The notes under the pieces: model-generated
The model's database searches: none
Told to the model about the DNA's origin: nothing
Seen by the model: the letters and a program-made list of their open reading frames with translations, nothing else
Program-made: the position numbers and the translations under genes
Assembly (NCBI GenBank): GCA_033439765.1
Contig: JAULSN010000001.1
Location: 8,370,001 to 8,434,000 of the forward strand
Origin: Lasiosphaeria ovina
Taxonomy: Eukaryota > Ascomycota > Sordariomycetes > Sordariales > Lasiosphaeriaceae
Reading direction: 5' to 3'
Length of the DNA: 64,000 nt
Shown here: in pieces, positions 21,353 through 32,143 of the stretch
Layout: each line of letters opens with the position of its first letter
Numbering within the stretch: the stretch's first letter is position 1

Positions 21353-22860
21353 ATGGCCACACTCAACACCACTACGTCACCAACTCCATCAGTTTCATCC
21401 CAAGTCTCTATCTTGGACTTCTTTATCCCAGGCTCTACTGGCATCCTTGCTACCATCGAGTTGGTTCTGTCCATGAACAGCTATGCTCGGCCCCTGTTCG
21501 TCTGTATGATGCTGGTGTTCCTGGGCAGACATGTCTGCAGGCATTTGTGGGGATTGGCGGAGACTTGTTTTGGTTCGCCTCCCTTTGCCAACTTTGTGAA
21601 GCCTCCTAACGGTTAGCAGCTTCAACGGTGCATGTCTCATATTCCAGTGAGGTATACGATATGGTTGTCCCCTGGGTGGCCTCTCAACCATTCGCCCACA
21701 GGGCTCGGTCATCCCTCGCTCGCGTCGGCTGGAGACGGGCACTGGGTGGTGAGAGCGAAACGCAAAAGAAACCTTTACACTATTCGCCTTGGAGTGGAAC
21801 GTTTTACTTCATCTATAAGAACCGTCTGCTCTGGTTTCGCTCTGCGCAAAAGGACGTCGGGTATCACATAGAGGAGGTGGTTACGGTCTCGAGCTTTGGA
21901 TCTCCAGCTATCCTGAAGCAGCTCTTCGATGAGTGCCGTAATGAGTACCTGAAGCTGACCAAGAACAAGACCACTATCTTTGAACACCAAGATGGCAAGT
22001 GGAAAAGGACGAAGGTGAGGAGTATCAGGCCAATTTCGACTGTCGTCATGAATGAGGAAGAGAAGGGAGGACTTATAAAAGACGTGGAAGGTTTCCTCGA
22101 CTCAGGTGCTCGCATGTGGCATGCCAACCGCGGCATCCCTTACCGGAGAGGATACCTGCTTTACGGACCACCTGGGACCGGGAAATCCAGTTTGTGTTTG
22201 TCAATAGCCGGGCGCTTTGACTTGGACGTCTACGTTCTCAACATCTCTGACGTCGACAGCCGCTCCCTGAGCACTTTGTTTGCGGAACTCCCCTCTCGCT
22301 GTGTCCTCCTGTTGGAGGACGTGGACGCTGTCGGTATAGCGCAACCCCGGCAAACCGAAACGGACACCGGACAAGCTGAGAAAGAGTCTGCCAAGAGTCC
22401 GCAATCCAAAGGGAAATTGCCCTTGTCAAACCTCCTCAACGCCCTCGACGGGATATCATCACAAGAAGGTCGACTCCTCATGATGACGACAAACCACATC
22501 GAGCATCTAGATCCGGCGCTCATACGGGCAGGTCGCGCGGACAAGAAAATCGAGCTTCCACATGCCGACAAAGACGTAATGTTTCAACTCTTCTGCCTCG
22601 TCTTTAAGCAGTCGAAAGACGATACCCCGGATCCGGGGGAACCGTTCGAGGATGACCAGACGGTTGAACAACATGCGCATGGATTTGCTGGGAAGATACC
22701 TGAGCAGGAGTTCTCCCCGGCCGAAATACAATGCTTCCTGCTAGAACATAGAGGTTCGGCTCGTACGGCGGTAGAGAAGGTGCAGCCATGGATGGACAGA
22801 ACCAGGGCGGAAAGGAAGAAGATGAAGAGGGCGGATTCCTTCATTACGGTTTCAGACTAG
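21353..22860 (+). CDS. BCS1-type AAA ATPase
   Basis: Two exons, 21353-21572 and 21617-22860, are joined across a 44-nt intron (GTTCGC..GGTTAG) in phase 1, giving 487 residues. The N-terminus (LDFFIPGSTGILATIELVLS, then ARPLFVCMMLVFLGRHV) provides the membrane-anchor region. Next comes the BCS1-specific domain (VHVSYSSEVYDMVVPWVASQ; SGTFYFIYKNRLLWFRS). The AAA domain has Walker A GPPGTGKSS (from residue 257), Walker B VLLLEDVDA (about 303-311), sensor-1 MMTTNH and the arginine-finger region DPALIRAGRADKKIEL. The true BCS1 inserts the Rieske protein into mitochondrial complex III; filamentous fungi carry many BCS1-like paralogues of unknown role, and this gene's accessory setting suggests one of those. 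The frame is intact. Confidence 0.88.
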
Positions 22861-23539
22861 ACTGTGAGGTTTGCTTGGGAGTTATTATCGAGTATTTCTG
22901 CCGGATTGGGATTGTCTTTCTTGGATTTTGCGGGAGGCTGGTGGACTAAGATGCGCTGTTGGGATATTAATGACGGAGGTTACTTTTGTTGCCTGTTTCT
23001 GGTTCACCGGGGGCTTCAAACCAGACTGCAAATAACTTTCAGAAGTAGGATCAAGAATGGAAACCCAAAACTGCCAAGGAGTGGAATTAATGGAGTTTCA
23101 AGAGGCGAGTTGTGGATTACGAGAGAATGCGAGGTAATCAGAACGTCTAAGACACGCCCTTTAATTTGTCTGCTGGCAGACCAGTAATATCGCACATCTC
23201 CGACCCACATACACTGGTCGAAAAATGACCAGTGAACAGGAGACGCAAACCGCAAGCGGCTTGCCTAAAGAGCCTTGAGGAACGAAGCTGGTAATATGGG
23301 CAATCTTCAACGAACAAAAATATTGCTAATTTTAAGTGGCTTATATCAGCGCGGTTTCTAGGTACGCTGAGGCTAGGGGTCCCATGGTGACGTAGGATGG
23401 TGTCAGGGGCCTGGCCGTCATCCAGGCCCCGCTTTTCCGTCAACCAGACCCGCCATTATCAACCGATTACGCCCGCGCGGGCAGGGGGGTAGGGCATGCC
23501 AAGCCCCCCCGTACTAGGGCCCCTTTTGCCTGGATTACG
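22861..23539. other. Intergenic, ending at the border of the transposon block
   Basis: No gene is seen. From about 23,470 the sequence turns into RIP-type DNA. At 23,481-23,510 two homopolymer runs face each other (a G-run and a C-run around a TAGGGCATGCC centre), making a short imperfect hairpin close to the border. Confidence 0.5.
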
Positions 23540-25740
23540 CGTTGGATGACTGCGCTAGCCCCGATATCAAGAGGTCTGTTTTGGCCCGCACGCGCCGAAT
23601 GTGCCCTCTTCCTACAACCACAACGCGCATACAACACCACTCTCAGCGTTACTACGCCCTACGCCGTAGCCCCCTATAGCTTCCCAACTTACCAACGCCT
23701 TCCTGCAGACCGCGTAGGGCTTCCTCGCGGCGCCTGCCCCGGCCCTGGCCCCGCCTACTATTCCGGAGACGGGCGCCCTGAGCCAGGAGCTACAGAGGCG
23801 TATCGAGGCCGCGCGCGATAAGACCCTCGAATACCACCGTATATATCGGCCGCCTAATACGGTACGGAACTACGGCCCTAAGCAAAAGGAGTGGAGGGCT
23901 TAGTATATTATATAGGGCTTTCCCCCTAGGGGCCAGTACCTTCCTAGCGATTGGGTCGATAAGGGTAAACTCTTACTCTTTATTAAGGAGGAGGTAGTAT
24001 CGCGGCCCCCGCGTAAAGGCATGAGGCTCGCCGAAGAGAGGAAGCGTAAGGCTATAAGCCAGGCCTAGGGCCAGCCGCCCTCTAAGAAAGGCCCTGGCCC
24101 TAGCCCTGGCCCTCGCCCTTCTAATTACTTGGTTATTAAGGGCGAGGACGACGAAGAGTAGTCGGACCTTATACTTATATATAATACTATTCGGGGCTAC
24201 GTTTCTACGGTTAAGGAGCTTTAGTCTTTATAAACCTCGTAAGGACTATATAATATACCGTAGCCGAGCCGCGTTACTTTAAAGGCTTTGGAAATGTCGA
24301 TCGTCCGAGGTGAATATACTCGCCGGAGGGAGGAATTTATAGACCGGGGGATCTCTACGTTCCGTAATAGTTATATTACCTCGTAGATTCCCGACCTCTA
24401 CTACTAAGTCTAGAGCGAAGGCTTAGGCCGGGGTATAGTTGAATAAGCGCTACGGACCTAGGTCGACTTTTTACTAGGGAATTTAATACTCTTACGCTTA
24501 AGTAACCGTTTACCGCTTAAGCTTATAGACCTTTTCTTTATACTATTACCTAAAGAGGGTATTAATAGCGATAGCTAGTACTTAATAGTAGTTATAGACT
24601 AAGGTAAAATAAACTAGTACGGGCGGCTTAAGTACGGCGTTATTCTCCGCTACCGGAACTACTAATTATACCTTATAGGCGCTCTTATAGTATACTTCTT
24701 CTAGCGTTAGTATATATTAGGCGAGTCTTTCCCCTACTTCTATAAAAGCTAAGGCTAGTATAATATTAAGCTCCTTAAGCGTAATAACGCCAACCTCGAT
24801 AAGAAGCTCTTAGACTTAACGGCGAATTCGTAGATAAGGAGGCTATATACTCTTAGCGGTATCTAGGGCTCCAAAGTCTCGTATATACTACGGTTATTAA
24901 GGGTACGGATTACTAAGGCGAATAACGTACCCGAGGCGTAAATTCGCTATAGAGGACGTTAGAATAGTAATTAGATAACCGGCTATTACCTAACCGAGTT
25001 ACTGCGCTAGTTTATACGAGGTATAGCGGACTTCGAGCTAGATTACGCCTCTAGCTACTTTATTCTATATAAAACGGTTAAGCCGCCGCCTTCTCTACGC
25101 CGGTAGGTCTAGCTATAGCTCGACCGCTAGCGCTAGGCATATCTCGACCTCCCTAGTACTAGCGAAGTAGTTAAGCTAAACCTAGCCATAGGCGGATTCC
25201 TCGAGCTTCTTAATAGGCTCCGCGATATTTTCCTTTAAGATTCGGTATTTATCCGGTAAAGCTATCTAAGCTACCCTATCTTTCGTAATAGCCTTTTTAC
25301 TACGGCCGAATATACTACCTTTACCGCTATAGTTATAATAGTAACCGATACGCTTTATTATAAAGATTTATATCTAGTTACTATCTAAAAAGTAATCCCT
25401 TTAGTTAACGAGCGTTTACGGGTAATATTAAGTATTATTTAGACCGGGTAGGCCGCCTAAGTAACCTCCCTAGTTTAAGTAATGAGCTCGCTTAATTAGC
25501 TTACCGCTAAGCTCGACGACTTTCTTATAAGGTCCTTTAATCTTTACTTTATACCGGGGCGGAGCCGGATATTACCCTAAGGCTACGATCCTATAAGCTA
25601 ATATATATTACTATCTCCGTTTAACCTAAATATAAGCTAGCCGTAAGCTATTACCCTCGGTAACCTAATAATATAAGTACCGATACTAATATTATTATAT
25701 AAACTCTTATATAAAATAGTATTAAAGTATAGCTAGTTAC
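23540..25740 (+). mobile_element. RIP-destroyed Crypton-type tyrosine recombinase element
   Basis: The DNA has almost no CpA or TpG and is full of TpA. Reading the plus strand through dozens of TAG/TAA stops gives a continuous protein: KTLEYHRIYRPPNTVRNYG, then WVDKGKLLLFIKEEV, then NTIRGYVSTVKEL, VDFLLGNLILLRLSNRL, LLPKEGINSDS, LKRNNANLDKKLLDLTANS, IRRLYTLSGI, ANNVPEA and ITGYYLTELLR (about 24,976-25,008; candidate catalytic Tyr), followed by GIADFELDYASSYFI. This order and the final Arg...Tyr region are those of fungal Crypton tyrosine recombinases. Every deviation I can judge is a C-to-T or G-to-A transition, with no frameshift over about 1.8 kb. Exact ends and terminal repeats were not found, as Cryptons lack long ones. 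Confidence 0.72.
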
Positions 25741-26250
25741 TAGGGTTATAGGGTCCTGAAGTGTAGGGCACTGCAGTAGCTGTGTTGGAGTTGTGAGTGT
25801 TGTGGCTATTGTGTGGTGCTAAGGGCGCTATACCTAGATTATTTACTTTGCCCCATAGCATCCTCTTGAAACCCCTATACGTCTTGGCATACGTAAGGTA
25901 AGCCTACTAGAAGACTATAGAATACAGAACTATCTACGGAGCCTGTGGGCCTCTAGAACCTTCTAGAGAGCCCACCTTAGGTCTATATAAACCTGTCCTT
26001 TCTCTTAGATAGATTTCCTAAGCAAGTAAGCCTCTTGTTATGAGTATTGTTGGTTTTTAATATATATATTTTTTACCTTATATAAAATAAACGATATAAA
26101 AAGAACTATAAGAGGTAAAAATATATAATAAATATATTTATACTGCTTACGTAATAATACAACTATAAATAATTGTGGGTCTCTTACATAAGCAATCTTA
26201 TATAAGCTGCAAAGCTTACATACACAACGACCTACACCTTACACAACGTA
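25741..26250. other. AT-rich spacer with a large imperfect hairpin
   Basis: The first part (about 25,770-26,060) starts TGTTGGAGTTGTGAG and has normal CpA/TpG content, so it was not RIP-mutated; it could be a solo LTR, but no matching end or duplication was found. At 26,065-26,145 TATATATTTTTTACC faces GGTAAAAATATATA about 45 bp away, an inverted repeat able to form a hairpin. Confidence 0.4.
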
Positions 26251-26523
26251 ATGCAACTACAACCACTCAATGCCCCGCGTATACGGTCTTTGGAATCGAT
26301 CCAACTGCCACAGGTGTTGGCCCCGCACGGCCAGGGCAGTAGGCGACCTTCAGGCAACCGGTTCCAACAGCCAGGCCGCTCACAGGGCCACCTGGCCGCG
26401 GACCGGGCCACCTGCCGGCCACCTGCAACAGGCCCGGGCCAACTAGCCGCAGGCCCTGCCGGGCCGGCTACGACCTTGGCCAACGATCCTCTGTTGGCTT
26501 CAGACCGTTGTTCGAAGTGTTGA
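26251..26523 (+). other. GC-rich un-mutated island with a 90-codon open frame
   Basis: Between two heavily RIP-mutated elements lies about 560 bp (26,251-26,815) of normal composition. Its first half is very GC-rich and internally repetitive (variants of GGCCACCTGGCC / GGCCACCTGC) and is open for 90 codons from an ATG. The second half has a TATA-like stretch (GTATAATAA at 26,560-26,568) and a pyrimidine-rich leader, like a promoter. No homologue is recognised. The open frame may be chance in GC-rich DNA. Confidence 0.3.
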
Positions 26524-26815
26524 ACAGAGCCGAGTTCCGTTCAACCGAGTCCACACAAGCTGGTATAATAAGGGGACCATTTTCCCACCTTTGTATTTAG
26601 AATAAGAACATCTCAATTAGTCTTCGACCAATCACAACAATCTAAATACCATTCTGCTCCACTTTTTCTGCTCTTCATTATCATCCATTCTGCCATCCTT
26701 CACCGCCTTCGAATCTATCTCACGGAAGCTCCAAACCTTACCTTCCGTTAAAACCTTTCCATAACTACCACTCTTTCAACTGCTTGAAAACTAATTAATG
26801 CTCTATCGATATAAC

Positions 26816-28108
26816 CTCTTCAACAGATATCGATCTTTATAAAGATACGGGCCTTACTAATACGACTAAGTATTTCGTCGATTAGAGGTAAAGGTATTCG
26901 GTCTTTTTCCGTTAGGGCGTTTAGCTTAGATAGTCTATATAGAAGTATAAGCTACCGTTACCCTTTCTAACGAAGAGGATAGGGGCGGCCTATAACGTAC
27001 TACTTATTTAGATAAAACCTTTTCTAAGGGTATTAGTAATATATTCCCGGTATACCTCTAGTTCTTTAAGAGATATTTTATATAATAGGCTATATCCTAG
27101 GTCCTTTAGCTTCTTCTTAGGTAATAACCTAATTTAGTAATCGACTAAGTTATATTAAGGTATAAGGATATCTAATTAGGCTTTACTAAAGACGTTTAGG
27201 AAGTCGTAATATAAGGATAGTAATTCGGCGATAATTTTTTTATATAGTATATTATCATCTTCTTCTAGACCGGTAGTCTTAAGCTTATTTATTTATTTAT
27301 CGAGCTCGTTAAGAGTTATAACCTCGACTTATTCCCCTTTATACGAGAGTCGGAAGGCCGTTTTACTTAATATAGCTATCTCGGTAGGGCGTTCTCGATA
27401 CTAGCTAATCCTATCGCGCTATATATAATAAGGACTTCGCGCGTCCCGTTTAGGGTATAAGGGCTTCTTCTTCTATTTTTCGGGTTCTAGCTTCCTTAGC
27501 TATTCCTTCTATAATAGATTAAGTTCTCTCTTTATACGGTTATATTCTCGCTTAGTATAATTATTATTAATCTATCGTACTAACCTCTAGAGGAGGGTAG
27601 GTCTAAAACTCGGAGTAGCTCTCGTCGGGGTGAGTTCTTCCTTAGGATTATAAACTATAAAGTTATTCTAGTTCTAGCGTTCGAGCTCGTCTATACGAGC
27701 CCGTACGAGCCGGCTATCTCGGCGATACTTATCCTCTTTTTCTAAGAGCTCGTTCCGTCGATAGGCGTCCTATTAATAGTCTATATTAGGGACGGAGGCT
27801 ACTAAAGACTAGTCTATAAGAATAGTATTCTACTAACTCGGATCGAGTTCCTAGCTCTCCGGGAATAGAAGGCGGCGGCGCTTTATATCGATTAAGATAT
27901 TATAATAATCTAGCTACTTCCGGCCGATTATAACTTTATAAATATAATCGATTTCGATAAAGCGTTCTTCTTTAATCGTACGGTTCTATACGATAAAGTC
28001 GGCGCTTAAGAGTATATCGATTTTTTAACGGGATTTATTATCGAACCCTCCTACTTCTTATATATAAGGGTCGATCGTCGATTTAGCTTATATTACTTTA
28101 TATAATTA
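26816..28108 (-). pseudogene. Gypsy pol fragment (protease/reverse transcriptase), RIP-mutated
   Basis: The minus-strand reading is continuous apart from stops. The RT palm words AAPILFVRKGNGSLYFYIDY and a following DRYPLPLIDE-like stretch (with RIP changes) lie at about 26,830-27,010, preceded by the linker KDLGYSLLYKISLKEL at about 27,070-27,120. Upstream (27,250-28,100) should hold the protease, but its active-site triad could not be picked out with confidence. The frame ends at an abrupt change to un-mutated DNA at 26,815. Confidence 0.75.
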
Positions 28109-28109
28109 A

Positions 28110-28353
28110 TGTCACGGCACGGCCGAACTGAGGTCCGTGGTGCCGCAACCATGCCCTAGCTGCAAGCCCTGATGTGAAGGCCCCACTCCTCCCAATCGGG
28201 ACTAGGGCCACGACCCCGCACACCACCACAAAACTGCCAGCCTGCAGGGCACGCAGGCTTCTTCTTTTCCTTTTCCTTTCTTTAGCTTAGTTATCTACGA
28301 ATCTAGTCACTATTTACTTGCAGCCTCGCCTCTTGTATGTGCCTGCCTTCACA
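28110..28353. repeat. Left LTR of the TRIM-like element
   Basis: 244 bp, TG...CA ends, same as 28,865-29,108 by eye over the full length. A strongly pyrimidine-rich core (about 28,259-28,287) is followed by the word TAGCTTAGTTATCTACGAAT. Confidence 0.9.
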
Positions 28354-28504
28354 TTTAACTAAGCTCTTTTCCTTTGCCTGGGAAGGCCCAAATAATATCC
28401 CACCCTTGATTGACGATCGCGTGCGACCACGCGAGAAGAATCGTCAGGAACCCAGAACCCCCCAGAACTAATACGCGGCGCGATCGCCACGTACCACCGA
28501 CATC

Positions 28505-28702
28505 ATGCCCCAGAGCACTTCGATGTCGAAGCCTGAGCGCGAGCGTGCTCAGCAGGAGGTTAGGTTTGACCTAGAAGCCGCAGAGAGCTTCATTGATGGC
28601 GACAAGCGTCGACCTGACACCTCGCTACGTCGAAGATCGACGGCAGTCGGTATCAGCATCGATTGCGCCACAGCAATGGACAACCATGTATGCAGCCGAT
28701 AA
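28505..28702 (+). other. Short open frames inside the TRIM-like element
   Basis: Two overlapping frames (65 codons from ATG 28,505; 63 codons ending at 28,784, with a DDHDDDDRPV acidic patch and basic RKLRRSMRKK end) fill the internal region. They may be the relic of a gag N-terminus. Just after them a tRNA T-arm-like word GTTCGAGCC is followed by a T-run (28,794-28,820). No known protein is recognised. Confidence 0.3.
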
Positions 28703-28864
28703 GACAGCCGACGACCACGATGACGATGATAGACCCGTCAATACGGGCGAGCGCAAGCTACGAAGATCAATGAGGAAGAAGTAATCACAAGTTCGAGCCC
28801 TGCGCGATCCAACATTTTTTATTCTTCATGAATAAAGGACCCTACGCGCGGGAGGGGGGGGTAA

Positions 28865-29108
28865 TGTCACGGCACGGCCGAACTGAGGTCCGTGGTGCCG
28901 CAACCATGCCCTAGCTGCAAGCCCTGATGTGAAGGCCCCACTCCTCCCAATCGGGACTAGGGCCACGACCCCGCACACCACCACAAAACTGCCAGCCTGC
29001 AGGGCACGCAGGCTTCTTCTTTTCCTTTTCCTTTCTTTAGCTTAGTTATCTACGAATCTAGTCACTATTTACTTGCAGCCTCGCCTCTTGTATGTGCCTG
29101 CCTTCACA
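28865..29108. repeat. Right LTR of the TRIM-like element
   Basis: 244 bp, identical by eye to the left LTR and preceded by the polypurine tract and TAA. It is followed by the second AATTA of the target duplication. Confidence 0.9.
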
Positions 29109-30900
29109 ATTACTATACGAATATTCGGTTAATAAAGAGGTATCCGTTTATTCTAAAGTCGACGAGTATATTATTTATAATTAAAGAAAGTCTATTATTT
29201 ATTAGAGTATAATTAATAATAAAGGCTTACCCTTCTAGATATTTAGAGAGTAATCCTAGTTCTTTCTTACTTATAACCCCTATTATATATACTAACTCGG
29301 TCCCTAAGAAGGAGTCCACTTACCCTAAGGTTACTAGTTTTTTAGATTTACGTCTATTCCCTTAGCGGCGGGGCTTATAGGCTATATCTCGGTTCTAGAG
29401 CTATAGCGGGAGTCGTACTATATATAGCGATCTATAATTTCCTAAACTCGATCCTTACTAGCGATAGGGGCGATATTCTTCTAGGGGTAGTCCCGAGTAG
29501 TATAGCCCTATTCCTAGTAAGTAAAGTATCGCTTCTCTAGGTATAGCTTCTTAAGCTCCTCGGCTAAGGCGCGAGGGGGGTTCCGGTTAGGATTCGTAGG
29601 AGTAGGGGGCGTAGGTTAGCTATCGGTTCCTCTACCACCTCGGGGGTTATATCGAGGTATACCCTAACTACCTTTAGAGCTACTATTAACGCCGCTAGTA
29701 GTAGGCTTCTCTACCTTAGCTTTATTAGCCTATCGTACTTTCTAGGCGAGCTTTATATTTAGCGTAAACTCGGCTCCGATCTTAATATACTTCTTAAAGT
29801 CGACGGTATCGTCGATATATTTACGCGTTAACTTATCCTATATAGTAGGAGTAAGGCGGCGTTTAAACTCCTTCTTCTACTCGGATCAGGGGTAGCGGTA
29901 CTAGCTTATTAGACGAATAAACTTATTCCAGAACTCGTAATAATTATCTCTAGGTAATATATAAAGATTATTAAACTCCTCTAGAGCCTCCTCTTCGCGA
30001 TTTATATTATAGTACTTATTCTTAAATTAGGCTAGTAAATCTTCTATAGTCTTAATTTAATTAGGATAGGCGTCCTCTAAATACGGTTCTAGCTATAGGG
30101 AGGTATTACCTACTAAGCGGAGTTTAATATAGGTCTAACGTACGCGGTCTATCTCGTAGTAATTGGCGTTAACCTATAGCTTATTCTCCATTTAACGAAT
30201 CTAGGTATTAAAAGTAATTATATCCTTAGTACTATCGTTATAAAAAAGAGGAGGGTCTACTATCTTTATACTTCGGCGGGGCTACGAATTACTAGAGGCC
30301 GGGGTTAAGTACTACGAGCTACGTTAAGAGAGTATATTAGTAACGATAGTACGGTTTAGGCTATCGATATATTCCTATATTCTCTATATAGTACGGTCCC
30401 GATCCTTAAGGACTACCTATATATTCTCTAGTAGGTCGTCTTCCGTAGAGGCGAGGGCGTCTAGGGCTAGTCTATCTATTAGGAGGCGGTCGGCTTACGA
30501 GCGGATATTTCGGATTACGGTTAACTAGTTATAAGCGATATCGTATAGCTATACTACTTACTTATAGAGCGTATATATTATAATTATTCGTAATTTTATT
30601 TCATACTAGAGCTCGTCGGGGTTATACGATACCTTACGCTCGAAATCCTTTATATCTATTAGCCCCTTAAAGGTTAGGTCCTTATTCTCCGGGAGGAGCG
30701 TTCGGAATAGTATAGCGGGTCCCTTCTTTCCGCGCTTAACGAATATAGCGGCTATATCGGTAATCTTCTATTAGAAATTACCCTTAAGGTCCTCGAGAGT
30801 TAGATTAAACTATACTTTGGCGATCTCCGGGAGGATAGCCTAGTTATAGACTTCTCGATTAATTTCGGCCTTACTCGCTCCCGGAACGGGGTTACGAATC
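29109..30900 (-). pseudogene. Gypsy gag with all zinc-knuckle ligands mutated
   Basis: Minus strand. After a capsid-like helical region (stretches such as KYIDDTVDFKKYIKIGAEF and LNIKLA) comes a Pro/Asn-rich linker, then the nucleocapsid knuckle at 29,528-29,487. It now reads YFTY-stop-E-stop-GYTTRDY, where the CCHC pattern C-x2-C-x4-H-x4-C would be expected. Each loss is a single transition (TGC to TAC, CAC to TAC). Many further TAG/TAA stops. Confidence 0.75.
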
Positions 30901-31740
30901 GTTATCGTAGGAGCTCTTACCGATATAGTTCTTATAGTACGAGTCAAAGTCTCGTATTCGCGGACTAACCGGGAGAGAATAGTATTAGAGATCTTATACG
31001 GCTAGGCTTTAATAAAGTCATCCTATCGGTAGGCGACCTCCTCGAGGGCCCGCTAGAGGTTCTTCTCTATAGAGTAATCCGAACCGATGGTAGATATTCC
31101 CTCGGTTATATAGGGACTTCCCCGTAGGTTTATACCGCTTAGTACGATTCCTTCCGTACGGTCGCTGGGTTCTAGTCTCGTATAACTAGTACGTACCCTT
31201 CTTTACGACGGTAGTGGATTTTAGCGAAAATAAACAAATCTTCAGTGGGATATTCTTTAAGGCCTTCTTAGGCAATAGGTTATGAGCTTTAGATTATTAC
31301 CGTATAGTCGATTTAATAAGATAGGGTTATACTAATCATCGCTATATTCGTAGAATCTAAAGCTAAGGAAAGAAAAAGAAAAGAAAGTTCCAAAAGGCTA
31401 CGCGGTACGCGGAGAAGTGGGCTAGGTTTTGTGAGTCACGTGGCAGGACTTGGCACGGACCACTAATAGCGGGGTTGCTTAGTCAGCTCGAGTCGTGTAG
31501 CGTATAATCAATTAGGGCCACCTAAATGTCCTTCGCACCTGCCGTGATAAGAGTTAGGTTAGTAAAATCTTAATAATTAAGAACCGAAGAACAAAAAACG
31601 ACGTTATATAACCCCGTTTAATTTTGTACAATTTGAATATGGTCCTTTTATAGGTTCTATCCTTAGGTAAGTAGGGGGGGTGGGGTGGTTAAGAGGTTAC
31701 AGTACAACTAGGGTTCGATATAAATGGGGGTAATAGAGTA

Positions 31741-31872
31741 AGTAGTTAACGATGGCTCACAATAGAGTGCACGTAAGGCAGGTAGTTAACGATGGCTCAT
31801 AATAGAGTGTACGTAAGGTAGGTAGTTGATAATGGCTCACAATAGAGTGTACGTAAAGGTAGGTAGGTGGTT
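31741..31872. repeat. 40-bp tandem repeat, three copies
   Basis: Units start at 31,741, 31,781 and 31,821 (GGTAGTTAACGATGGCTCAC, then AATAGAGTG.ACGTAAGG), with a partial fourth from about 31,867. Copies differ at a few positions, some of them C/T or G/A. It lies just outside the Gypsy 5' end. A G-run (31,672-31,685) stands about 60 bp to its left. Confidence 0.85.
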
Positions 31873-32143
31873 AACGAAGAGTGATAATTCAAGCAGATTG
31901 TAGAGAGTCATTGTACGAGGCAACGGCGAAATGTACGTAAGGTAATTCGGTAAGGGCATTAAGAGGGTTATCGACCACAATGGTTATTACGATTGTACTA
32001 CCCTGTTTAATACAAAGGCGTAATGTGCTATCTTTATATAGTAAAACCAAAATGCCATTATACGGTCGGGGTAGACCTATATACCGATTTTTGGTTTTGG
32101 CCGACTTGGCCCTATAGTATGCCGTAGGTCGTCGGCCGCGGAG

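Larger units (their letters stand above)
28110..29108. mobile_element. 999-bp non-autonomous LTR retroelement (TRIM-like), un-mutated
   Basis: Two 244-bp LTRs (28,110-28,353 and 28,865-29,108) that I read as identical flank 511 bp of internal DNA. They begin TGTCACGGCACGG and end CCTTCACA. A polypurine tract (GGGAGGGGGGGG, about 28,849-28,860) precedes the right LTR. The flanks show AATTA at 28,104-28,108 and 29,108-29,112, a 5-bp target duplication if one terminal A is shared. It sits inside the Gypsy fossil and carries normal CpA/TpG content. It has no room for pol, so it depends on another element's enzymes. The start TGTCACGGC and the word CTACGAAT...AG are shared with the host Gypsy LTR, suggesting a related family. 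Confidence 0.88.
26816..31549 (-). mobile_element. RIP-destroyed Ty3/Gypsy LTR retrotransposon, interrupted by a younger insertion
   Basis: Minus strand. From the right: a degraded 5' LTR whose start is near 31,549 (TATCACGGCAGG, i.e. TGTCACGGC after G-to-A); gag at about 30,800-29,200; then protease and reverse transcriptase to about 26,816, where the element is cut off. RNase H, integrase and the 3' LTR are missing. Reading through the many stops gives RT words such as KDLGYSLLYKISLKELEVY, AAPILFVRKGNGSLYFYIDY. Extreme TpA excess throughout. The younger 999-bp LTR element at 28,110-29,108 splits it. Confidence 0.82.

Noticed and set aside
12848..22860. A secondary-metabolite cluster
   Set aside because: No polyketide synthase, NRPS, terpene cyclase or matching tailoring set; the genes are unrelated accessory types.
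23540..25740. A Starship captain (DUF3435) instead of a Crypton
   Set aside because: No cargo boundaries or captain-type motifs were seen; the readable words and small size fit a Crypton, though a translated search is needed.
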